Source of the DNA: Trebouxia sp. TZW2008
Lineage: Eukaryota; Chlorophyta; Trebouxiophyceae; Trebouxiales; Trebouxiaceae
Direction of reading: 5' to 3'
Assembly (NCBI GenBank): GCA_002118135.1
Contig: BDIU01000059.1
Location: 1 to 64,000, forward strand
Length of the DNA: 64,000 nucleotides
Shown here: positions 31,591 to 43,500 of the stretch, one piece after another
Layout of the letters: each line of letters opens with the position of its first letter
Numbering within the stretch: position 1 is the stretch's first letter
Program-made: the position numbers and the translations under genes
Notes under the pieces: model-generated
Seen by the model: the letters and a program-made list of their open reading frames with translations, nothing else
Databases searched by the model: none
Told to the model about the DNA's origin: nothing

Positions 31591-34500
31591 CTAAAATGAT
31601 GCAAGGTTGACATTGACTTCCAGGTCAAAGCCTTCAGGACTGAGCCGCTTGTGCTTTCTGCTGAGAGCCAAGTCAACAGGCTTCTGCAGTAGGGACAGCT
31701 TCATGGTGCCTGTCTGCAGCTGTGGCACACTGCCTGAGTAATCCACCAGGCTGCTGACTGCTACCAGAGCCCATCCCCGCAGACTGAACTTCTTCTCCTT
31801 TGGCTTCCAGTGCTTCAGTTCAAAGAAGAGAACAGAACCTGCAGACAGAAAAGCGAGTCAAATACAGTAGTGTAGGGACTGTAAACGCAACAAAAAGGCA
31901 GCAACAAAAGGCTGCTGCCACAGCTGAGGCTGTTGAACACTGTCTGGATGCAGCAATAATGCACAAACAGCTGAAGGTCGTCTCGTGGCTGCAATCTGCA
32001 CAGAATTGGCCAACCACTCTCTGTAGCATGTGGGCAATCAGACTTTATCAGCATGCCAACTGCACCTGTAGCATGACAGCGCAAGAAAGGCGGCTTTGGA
32101 GCTGCATGCACAAGTTGCAGCAAAAATGGAAGTTTGACCTGTTGACATCACAGCAAATATAAGCATTGGCTATGATTGTCCCACAGTTGAGTGTCAACAT
32201 AAGGTGAAAAATGCAGTGCTGAGCCTGACCTTGAGGGAATTCAGAAATGGGTGTAGTGAGGACCAGCGTCTGGTCTGACATCATCACACCATTGGAAAAG
32301 ACGCCAGGTGGAGTGTCCTGGGATTGCTCCAACAGGGAACCTCCTCTGGTCCTGACTGACAGAGTGAAGAAGGGCTTCTCCATGATGCCCTTGTAATCCA
32401 TCTTGGCCTTGCGAATGGTCAAGCTGAGGTGTGCATTGCCTGGAGAAGCAGAAGAAGAGGATCAGGATTCAACTGGAAAGGCATACTTGAGTGACAGAGT
32501 GAAGAAGGGCTTTTCCATGATGCCCTTGTAATCCTTCTTGGCCTTGCGGGTATTCAGGCATAGGTTAGCATTGCCACATGCGCAAGACAAGATGACTACA
32601 CAGTGTGACAGGATTGCTGACTGACAGAGTGAACATTTGCAGGCACACATGACTACCTGGTATGGCAGGGAATGATCAGGAAGATGTTTGCGCTGTATCG
32701 TGAACAGGCACATGGCCTGCGCCACATTCTGAGGTGCTGCCGGGCGTGCCAAGGCAAGACCAATGTCAGTCTGTGCATTGTCATACTGATACCAGGCGGA
32801 TGAAAAGTGCATGAGGTGACGTAGGCCAAGGGTACAGGTCAGGCAGGTGCAACTCTACAGGTATGATATCACAGGCTTCACCTTGGACAGGCACACGGCC
32901 TGCGCCACTTCTTGGGGTGCCGTTGGGGGTTCCAAAGCGGGGAGAGGCCACTGAGTCACCAGTTGTGCGCGCACTCCCTGGCTGACTGTACCCACCTGTG
33001 CACACGGTACATTACATTGAGGCCAAGCAAGGTCTCAACCAGAGTCAAGAGTCAGCTCAGGAGTAGAAGGAAGAGCAATCACAAACAAATTCAACACGGA
33101 TTGTAAAGTGAGATAGACAACATGTTTGCGCCACAAGGCAGCATGAGGGGAGCCATCAAGGTCAATAAGGGTAGCAGAACGCGTAAAATACACTTGCGAG
33201 CAGGAATTTGGGCTTGCTCACTTTGACTGGTAGGGGACCAGTTGCCTGAGCCCCATTCAGCAGTGCTGGCTGCGCTACCGCTGCGGGTGTGGCTGAGGCG
33301 CCCCACCCCACTTCCCCCTGACCCCCTCAGGCTCTGACTGCCAAAACCTCCGCTGCCACCTGAAGAAGGTAACTTTCTTCAGAATGAGCATAGCACCAAG
33401 GATACAATCACTCAAAAACTATTGCCATTTTACACACCACTGTACATGCAGTCAGCATTTGCATGCAAGGTGCCAGACTCTTTGCCAAATACAGAATGAA
33501 GCCCCACATCTCCAGCAGAAACCTTGGGAATCAGCATGATGAAAGAATGAGAGAGAGAAGCTGGCAGCGCTATGCATTGGCAAATTGCAGGAAGAAGAAG
33601 CAGATGCAATTCGAGCTTACCTGAACCTACGGAGGGAGCATAGGATGTTCTGTCAGTGGTGGAGCGGCGCAGGGCAGGGCCCTGGGGCTGAGCAGAGCCG
33701 CCCTGCAGCAGCCAGTTGGCCGCTGCGTTCTTGTTCCAAGTGTGCGCTTCCAGAGCCTCCTGCAGCCATATTGATAGCGTCTTGACTCACCCTGGCTATT
33801 AAAGAGGATCAACATCAAACAAAGCTTTGCTCTGCTTGGCTATAAAGGTGCATAAAAGCCGTGCCTGGACTGCTGCATTTCGCCAAGCGAATAGCCTGCT
33901 AGCAAGAAATATCTATGCCATTAGGCTTCCTAACAGGCGCCTTGTTAATCAAAAGTCAGTCCTAGTATGGCACTCCATGTTTCGTTGATGTACTAGGAGC
34001 AGCACGCACTCAAGGCTAGGGCAGCCAGCTTCTGTGCCACAGGTTAGCATGTACACAACTGCATGCAGTCTGAAATAAGCAGACCTGTGACTGACAAGAT
34101 CCAAGGCTGACAGCAGTCATGACTTGTTGTATGATGTGAGCAGCAGGTAAGACAGACCTGTGACTGGCGAGCATCGAAGCCTAGGGCAGTGAGCTCCTGA
34201 ACAGCCTGCTGCTGGCTAGGGCTCAGCCCTCCTGTTGTCTGCCAGTCCTGCCCGCCCCCAAACTGCTGCTGGGGGTACTGCTGGGGTCCCTGCCCACCCT
34301 CAAACTGCTGCTGGGGGTATTGCTGGGGGTATTGCTGGGGTCCCTGGAGGCTGCCGTTGCTTGTGGCAGGTGTAGCGGGGTTGTAGCCTTGGCTGCTTGA
34401 GACTGCATACAGTCAAGATGGCTTAGCAAAAGCAACTCATGGATCACATTGCATACTGTCAAGGCTGCTTTTAACAAGACGGTTGCAGTGGCATATACAA

Positions 34501-37500
34501 TGTTGGTACTGCTGCTGGGGTCACTGCTGGGCTCCCTGCAGGCTCCCATTTCTTGTGGCAGGTGTGGCGGGGTTTTAGTCTTGGCTGCTGGGCACTGCAG
34601 ACAAAGAAAATTGCTTAGCACAAGCAACTTGTGCAGCACACTGCAGTGCTGTAGCATGTAAGCCATTGTCACTTCTGCTGGGGTCACTGCCGAGGGAGTT
34701 TGCAGCAGTCCCTGCAGGCTTGTGCTGGCTGCAGCAGAGCCGTAGCCTTGACTGCTGGGCATTGCATACAGACAGAATTGCTGACCACAAGCAACTTGTG
34801 GTACCCACTGCATTGCAGTAGGATGTTGATCAGGATGACTGCTGCTGCGAGTCTTGCTGAGGGTCCTGCTGGCTGCAGCAGGACTGCAGCCTTGACTGCT
34901 GGGCACTCACTGTACACAGACAGAGTTGCTGAAGACAAGGAAGTTGTAGTAGCAGAGAAGGTGCAGTGGCACTGTCTGTTGAGCACCGCGTATAGTCAGG
35001 AATTGATTGACACCAAGCACACTGCATGGCAGCAGCAGATTTTTTTGTTGTATGTTGTCTTGTGGGTTTGTCTTGTTTTTCCAAAATTGCCAATAAGCAA
35101 CAGCCCTGTTTTGAGGGTATGACGCCACAAGAGGAACTTGCCAAGCTTCATCTGGTTTATCAAAGGCATACAGGTTGGCTATGTTTCATTGAGACTGCAG
35201 TTGAACACAGGAGGCTGAACAGGCTTGAAAGTGTATATGCTCACAAAAGTGTGGATGGGACACTGTTACAGGGCAGATTTCTCGAGCCTGTCAGCATAAA
35301 CCATCAAGGCCAACACCAGACCTGTACCTTCTTGGCAAACTGCTCCACAGCTCTGCTGCAGCTGCTGCCCTTTGCAATGGAGCAGTCTGCCAAAAAGACA
35401 AAGGTCAGGTATTGGAATTGGTGGCGTACGCAGACAGGATGCAAATTTCTGTTCTGCTGCAGTTGAACAGTCACATTCTAGTAGACATGAGCACTGCAAG
35501 GACTGCTAAAGATGAAGAGGCAGATGGCTGAGACATGACGTCAGCAACTGCTTGCAGGCAACCAAAGGTGCTTACATACAAAAACCAAGTTTGATTACTC
35601 TTTCAGATAGCCTTCTGGCACTGATAGTTCACATCCTGACAGCCCAGAAGGCATTGCAACAAGGGCCATCGAGACGTGACATGACGACAGCAACTGCTTG
35701 CAGGCAACCAAAAGGTGCTTACATACATCAACCAAGTTTGATCACTCTTTCAGATAGCCTTCTGGCACTGATAGTTTACATCCTGACAGCCCAGAAGGCA
35801 TTGCAACAAGGGCCATCAAGACGTGACATGACAAAAGCAGCTGCTTGCAGGCAACCAAAAGCTTTGTACAAACAAGAGCAAAGACCGAGTACACTCTCAG
35901 ATAGCCTTCTGGCACTGATAGTTCACCTCCTCACAGCCCAAAAGTCATCGCCATGGGGGCTGTTGAGAAAACCCTGACGCCAGCAACTTCTTGCAGGCAA
36001 CTAAAAGGTTTGTACAACCAAGAATAAAGACAAAGTGATCTTCACGCAGCCTTTTGGCACTGATAATTCACATCCTGACGGCCTGAAAGGCATTGCGGTG
36101 AGGGCTGTAAGAGAGAACACATGATGCCAGCAACTGCTTGCAGGCAGCCAAACGTTTTGTACAAACAAAAACATAGACTCTTGAGTACTCTTGAGATAGC
36201 CTTTTGGCACTGCTAATTCACCTCCTGAAGCCCTCGTGGCAGTACCTTTTTGGCAGTCAGGAGGGGAACTACCAGTGCCAAACGGATATCTGAAAGAGTA
36301 CACAGGCTTTGTTTTCATTTGTAACAAGACCATTTGGAGGGCATTCATTGCTTTTGCATACACCTGACAGAGCCATGTACTTTCATCACCAAGCACTTCA
36401 TGATGATGTCCTGGGCTGCTCCTGCTGACAGAGACTTTGTAATAAAGGCCTGATGGTACGAGCTTTTCTTGTCTTTCTGTGAAGGTGATGACGAGGAAGC
36501 AAAATGACGAAGAGGAACAGGAAGAGGCCTTCCTGCAGGGGGCTGCAGCGGCTGGGACGGACGACAATGATCAATGATCATTATCGCAATGACACAAAGT
36601 ATATTTGAGCACAGGTAATAAAGCTGTGTGACCCATGTCTGAAGAATAGAGTTGGACCCAGATATGCACCAATAGAAAAAGGCTGACCTGCGGGGGAGCG
36701 CCTGTGCTGGGGCGGATGAGTGGCTTCAGACCCAATTTGAACTCACTCTTCATGAGCTCAATGATGCAAACAACTCTCATTTGAATGAAATTCTGTTGAG
36801 TCTGAGGACAACAATAATGGCAGCGACAGTCACAATGACAACAACGGTCACAATGACGATACCAGTTATGACGACAGAGAGACTGATCTGCGAGGGAGCC
36901 GCCCGTGCTGGGGCGGATGATTTGCTCTAGCTCCAGTTCCATTTCAAATTCTACACTCTTGGCAATGCGGACAATTTTGATGATGCTGATGATTTTGACG
37001 ACACTAATGATGTCAACAAATTCCTTATAAATTTGAGGATAGTCACAATGAGGGTGACAGCGAAAGCAACAATGGCAAAAAGGCTAACCTGCAGGCGGGG
37101 CGCTAGTGTTGGGGCGGATGAGTTGCTCCAGTCCCAAGATCCTGGCAGCCTGGTTGGGTGTGATCTGGTTAGGCAGGCGGAAGCTGCCGCCAAAGTTGCG
37201 CAGCGCATGCATGAGGTACATGAAGAGGCAGAACTCTGGCTTGCTCAGTAACTTGTTGCTGTCCATGTCACTGAGTGCAAACACCTGCAGCGATGCCATC
37301 ATTAGAGGAAAACAGAAATGTGTGAGTTATCTAGAAGCATTTTGCTGAATGTATAGATTTGACATAAAGGCTTCCAAAAGCGATGAGCTGCTGCAGCTAG
37401 ATGGCGGAGGATCTTGCGCCACACAAGACTGCTGTTCGGCAATACTGTGCTATTGTGCTATTTATATTTATTTTTGATTTATTTTTTATTTATTGTTTAT

Positions 37501-40500
37501 AATTGTTATTATTATTATTTATTTACAGCACAAGTGTGGGAGACTAAGACTCATTGTGAGATTACATAAATTGCTGGAATGGTGGGGCACGTGGTCGCAG
37601 CTATGAAGCACTGACGTTACTGAAGCCTGTTTTGCATTCTTGCATAGCTAATATGCGCATGCGTCTGAAAAGTCGAGTTGCTGTTTCATCAGAGCTGAAA
37701 CTTCACGCCTTTCCAGCTACAAGTGCAGCATGTGCTTGGTGGCGGAGGGGCTTGAGTGCTTGAATAATAAAGCCAGTCTTACCTGGACAAAGGAGTCTGG
37801 GGGCATGTTCTGGCGTGTCCACAAAGCCCTAGCATCCACCTCTGACAACCCTCCCAGCCGCCCATAGCCCTGTACCAAGTACAATTGTATGAAGAAGGTG
37901 GACATGCATCTACCATTTGCAAAGCTGCTAAAACAGCAGTGACCCATGCTGAAGCTGCTTGTTTGGTCGAACAGCTTGTTTGGTCAAACATGCACAGCGA
38001 TCTTGCCTTGTGTGCTCAGCCTATCTGTTGTGAGTTGCATTAATGCATTCACAATGCACAACAAGTCAAAAGCTCTCTGCTTATGCAGTCAGCTGTGTTG
38101 CCAAGATGTAGCATGAGAAACGGAGGATTGCTGCATTGCTAGCGCAGCCTCAGGAGAAAGGTGAAAGCTGTAGCTGATGCAAATAACAACAATACATGCA
38201 GAAGGCTGACCTTGGCATCGTATGCATCCATGCATTGCTGCCTCTCCTCAGTAGTCTGAGGCCTCCATGAGTCAACCTCAGACACTGGCTGGGGTGCTGG
38301 TGGGGGTGGAGCCCTCCGCCCCCTAGGGGTTGGGGGCAGACCGAGACTGGCCCCAGCCCCTTGCCCTGGCGCTGCACCAGGGGGTGCCCCATATGAGCCC
38401 CCCTGGGCTGAGCTGGGGGGCAGGGCTTCAGGACCCCCTTGACCATTGTACTGCGACTCAGGTGATGCTGCTTGACCTTTCTTGTCCTTCTTGAACATGT
38501 TGGTCAGCTTACTGACGCTGTTGGCTGAGCCTGGGCTGAAAACAGACCCAAACTGGCTTGAGCTACCCCTCTTGGGTTTCTGAAGGGGTTGATCATACCC
38601 CTGAGACTGTGCACCGCCCTGCTGGGGGTAGTCAAACTGGCTAGGGGGTCTTTGGGTGCCAGCTTTGGGGGTTGCTGTGATTGTCAGTGATGGATCAATT
38701 CCCAACTCCTGCACTGGAATCTCCTCAATGGACCCCTTCCTGTCAGGTGAGGTGGGTTGTGCCATGTCATAACCCCCGACATATCCCCCAGCTGAGCCCA
38801 CTCCTTGTGGACGCTGTGAAGAAGAGGAGCTGGGTGGCAGACCAGCGCCTGCACCTGCGCGGGACCTTGCACCAGCGTTGTTGTTGGGATCAAAGGCGCT
38901 CCAAGAGTCTTGTGAGTTCATGTTGGAGATGCCGTGACTGGTCTGTTGACTGGCCACAGGTGCGCCTAGGCCTGACTGCTCAGAAGGCGCATCAAAGGAA
39001 GCCCAAGAGTCAATTATCGCAGCACGTGGCTGCTGCTGTGACTGCTGTGGCTGCTGCTGCTGTGGTGCTTGCTGGTTTGGTGGCTGAGCAGCAAAGGCAG
39101 ACCACAAGTCACCCCCTGCAGGCTGTTGGTGGCCAGGTGGGCGCGTCTGCCCTGAACCCCCAAAGGCAGCCCAGTCAGACCCACCAAATGGATCCTTGCC
39201 CTGAGCGCCCTGCTGATCCCCTGGCCCATTAGGGGGGCTGGGGTATTGCTGCTGCTCTGGCAGTTGCTTTGCACCTGCTGGCAGCTGGGCGGACTTGTTC
39301 ACCACATCAGGATGGCGGCTGTTGTCAACAGCAGGGTAAGCCACAGCTCCTGTTGGCTGACTGAATGCATCCCAGCCTCCAAGCCCTGCCTGCTGTGATT
39401 GCTGCTGCTGTTGCTGCTGTTGTGGTGCCTGCTGTTGCTGTGATGGGTACTGCTGTGCTGAAGCTTGCGAAGTAGGAGCAGCACTAGCAGCAACAGCTGA
39501 CATGGGCTGACCCATGGAAGGGGGCTGCAGGGAGGCAGTAGGGGGGGCAGTCTCGGGTTGAGCTGAGGTGGCCCAGGGATTGGGCTCTGTGGTTGGGCCG
39601 CCAAAGGAGAACTGTGCAAATGGGTTGCTGGAGCTGGCCAGTGACATCCAGGACGGCTGAGAGGCTGAGGTCTCTGCTTGGCTCTTTGCCTGACTCTTGA
39701 TTGGAGCAGCTTCTGCAGAGGCAATGCGGAAGCATTACATGTTTGACATGTCAAGAGTGCATTGTGAACAGGCCCAGTCAAGCAAGAAGGGCTGACCAGC
39801 TCAGGATCTGGCACAATAAGCTGAGCAGAACAGCCGTTGGATGGGCAACAGTACAGCAAGCTGTGAGTCTGTGACAATGCAAGTTGGAGGACTGATTCAG
39901 CCTCCACAAACGCATGTCATGTTCGTAATGTGTGATTCCAGGTTGCAACGCCTTGCTGGCAATCTTGAGTCACACCTTGAGTTGTAGGTGCCTGGCTAGC
40001 TGTCACAGCAGGTGTCTGAGCAGTCTGGAGTGCCTCTGGCTCAGATGACATTGGCTTGCCCATGTCAGGCCCAAAGCTGTTGCCCCATGCAGCATCTCCA
40101 CCAATTCCAAGCCCAGCCAAGTTGGCAGTCAGCAGCTCCTGCTCTGCTTGCTTCACTTCTGCTGGTGGCTCAACAGCCCAAGGATCGTTCGTCTGCTGCT
40201 TCTCGAGCTGAGTCGCCAGTGCTGCCTCAGCAGTAGCGGCGGACGAGGTGGTGGCAGTGCTGCCCGCAGCGGGCTTGGCAATCTCAGCGGTGGCAGGCTT
40301 CGCGGATGCTGCCTTGGGCTGCGCCCAGAAGTCGTCGTCGGCGGGGTCGTCGTCGGGGTTGGGAGGCGGCATAGGCGGTAGCGGTCCGGGGTCCTCGAAG
40401 CTGGTCCAGCTGGACAGAGGCAGATGTGGTTTGCCCACAGGGCTTGCCTGCAGAAGCAAATTTTGTGTCAGCACGCCCAGCAACTGTGCAGCAGTGTGTA

Positions 40501-43500
40501 ATAATGCATGCAGATTAGATCTTGCCACAAGATGCAGCTGCAGCCTGACATCAGCCTTGCAGTGCGGGCATGAAGGTTGTAAGCAACAGCAATCGAGTGC
40601 TGCAGTGCAGTACACACCAAAAGCCCATCAAAATGACAAGCCATCATCAGCTACTGACTTGAGCCTCTTGACTTAGCTCAAAGGAGTCAGAAGTCAATGT
40701 GCCAGCCCAGAAGTGCAAGTGTGCAAAGCATGCCCGGAGCATGCAACCTAAGACAAAGCAATTCTGCATGGCAACAATTTGCACACAGACAAATGAAGCT
40801 TGTCGCTTCAGGCTCACCTGGCCAAGGTCTGTGCTGAAGCTTGGACCAGCAGTGGCCTTGCTAAAGGCACTGTCACTTTGCCCTCTTGCTGTTGCTAGTG
40901 GAGCTGCTGCTGAGTTGACATCCTTCTGGCCTGCTTGAGAAGCAACCCCTGAAACACCTCTGCTACTGGCTGGTGCCTGTGTGTCTGCTGCACCAGTCCT
41001 TGTGGCTTGACTCTCAGGTGCAATGTTGGCAGAGGACAGGTGGCCTGCACCATTCGGCAGATCTGCAGCAGTGGAGGCAGCCTGCTGTGAAACAGACTCT
41101 GGCTGTGAAAGGGGGCTTTGAAAGGCAGGTGGTGAAGGGGGCTGCCCTTTGGCAGAGGGCCCCGTAGGCAAAGAAAGGGGTGGCTGAAAAGCAGATGTTG
41201 AATGGGGCTGCCTTGTGGGAGAGGTGTCAGTAGGCAGAGGCTGAAGGGGTTCTTGGGGGCCTTGGAGGGAAGAGGCTGAGAGGCTAGAAATGGTGCGGGT
41301 GACAGGGGCGGGGTCCTGACTGACAGGGGTTGGAGGAGGGCGGCGGCGGGGGGACCCCAAACCACTCCTAGGACTCATGTCTGCAAATGAGTCAGGCATT
41401 GAATGCAAAGACAAAGCAGCTGCAGTCAAAGCTATAGAGGCATGATTCCTGAGACATCAACGCCTTCAAGCTCTGTGCAAAATGCATGCATGACAATCTG
41501 CTAGGTCTTGCAGACAGCTGACATCATGCTCACATGCTGAGTGAAGATCCAAAGTCAACTGCAGAGACTGCTAATATCAGGTCTGACAATCAAGTGCTAA
41601 CAAACAGCGCAATTGAGATGACAACTGGGAGGATGGCCCACCATTGTAGCTACCAGCCCCAAAGCTCTGCTGTGAGTCCAGCCTCGGAGTAGACACATGT
41701 GGTGGCCTGCTGGACTCGAAAGGGGTCTGCTCAGCAAAAGTGCCTGTCACTGAGGTGGGCGTCACCTGCTCCTGCACGGCAATCATAAACATTGATCAAG
41801 TTCTCAAGAAAGCTCAAATCACGAGTAGGATAGCAACATGAGAAACAACATGGTTTTTGTGTGCCCAAATCAGTTGCAGGCAGGCAGTGCAACAACAATG
41901 GTGCTGACAGAGCTGATTGCGATAACAGTGATGAGCACTGCCATCAGCACCACCAGACAAGCCAGCAACTACAGACCAGGATGGTAGTATGATGGCAAAA
42001 GTGCAGGACCGTAAAGCTCTGTATGATCAATTTAGTGAGAAGGTGACAAGACTCTTCCAGAAGTTTCAGAAACCACGGTTGTAACAGGCCAATGTTTTCA
42101 GACGACACAATTTGTCCATAGTTCAATGAACATCCAACACAACATAGTAAAGCAAGTTGGGAGGTGCTACCTCAGTCCTGGCTGGCACAACACTTGGGGT
42201 CTCAGCGGAGGCAATGGCCTTATCAGTCTGTGCAGCATTCTGGCCAGCTGCCTCCTTGGCATGTGTTGCCCCTTCAGTGCCTGTACCAAAAGGCAGTTCC
42301 TGCCTTTCAGACACCCCCTGCTGCCCTTCAAAGGCCCCCTGCTGCCTTTCAGAGATCCCCTGCTGCCCTTCAAATTCACTCTGCAGCCCTTTAGCTCGGG
42401 TCTGCTGCCCAAAGGGATTTGCCTGTTGCCTGGCCTTGTGCCCAAAGGGACTGAATTGAGCAAAGGCATCATCAACATCATCAAACTGCGCCTGCCTGCT
42501 TTGCACTGGCTCTTGCCTCTGCCCATTGCCCTGTGAAGTAGCACCAGCAGCAGCTGCGCTGTGCACTGGCTGAACAGATCTATCATAGACATCTGTACCA
42601 CCACCCAACTGCGGCTGCTCCTGACTACTCACAGTGCTGCCAAGAGGAAGAGTCCCTTCTGATGGTGTGTCCTTGGCACCATAGCTACTTGACCCAAAGC
42701 CTGACGTGCTCTGAGCAGGAGCATCAGCCTGTGTTGTGTGACTGTCAAGAGCAGTGGTCTGTGCAGTGTAACTGTCAGGGGCATTGTCATAGTCAGAGAG
42801 CCTGTCAGCTGTGGCGGGGGTTGGTGTAGTGTGTCCACTGGGTGCACCCAAGTCGTACTCAGGAACTGCTGCTGCTGATGCTGCACCTCTCTTGTGGAGC
42901 TTTGAGTCAGCTCCTGCTTGCTCTGTGGCTGAAGCACCTCTGCCTGTGATGTTGTGTTCATTTGCACTGCCTGTGCTGCTGAAAGCCCCATTGCCAAAGC
43001 CTTCTGGCTCAATCAGTGCAGGGCCTTGCAAGGCACTGCTGCCACTGTATGGGGCAGTCTGGAATTCAAAGCCCTGCTCTGGTGTCGAGTCAAACGCACC
43101 ATGTGAACCAGTGTCCTGCCTGCTGGAGATGTAAGGGACTGTCTGAGATACAAAGTCCTGCTCTGGTGTTGAGTCAAATGCACCAAATGACCCGGTCTCT
43201 TGCCTGGTGACCTCCCCAACCTGGGGGGGTGAAGGGGGTCGGCCCCAGCTGGCTGAGGGGGGTAGGCTTGACATTGGAGCAGCCACAACTGGTACACCCA
43301 AAGTGACAGCATCTGTAATGATGCTGCCTGTCACGCCTGCTGTGCTAGGCTCAGTCAAACCTGCTGTGCTGCGACCTGTCAGGCCTGCTGTGCCGTGACC
43401 TGTCACGCCTGCTGTGCTGAGCTCGTTCAAACCCGCTGTGCTGTGACCTGTCACCCCTGCTGTGCTGGCCTCATTCAAATCTGCTGTGCTGTGGCCCGTA

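Noticed and set aside
35552..35977. Plus-strand 141-codon frame of 47-residue repeats (SDSLLALIV)
   Set aside because: The unit is often 141 bp, a multiple of three, so a long repeated frame is expected; it lies in an intron of a minus-strand gene and has no flanking gene structure.
38681..39232. Long plus-strand open frame opposite the scaffold exon
   Set aside because: It is the antisense of a GC-rich, stop-poor coding exon whose minus-strand frame has motifs and phase-matched splice sites.
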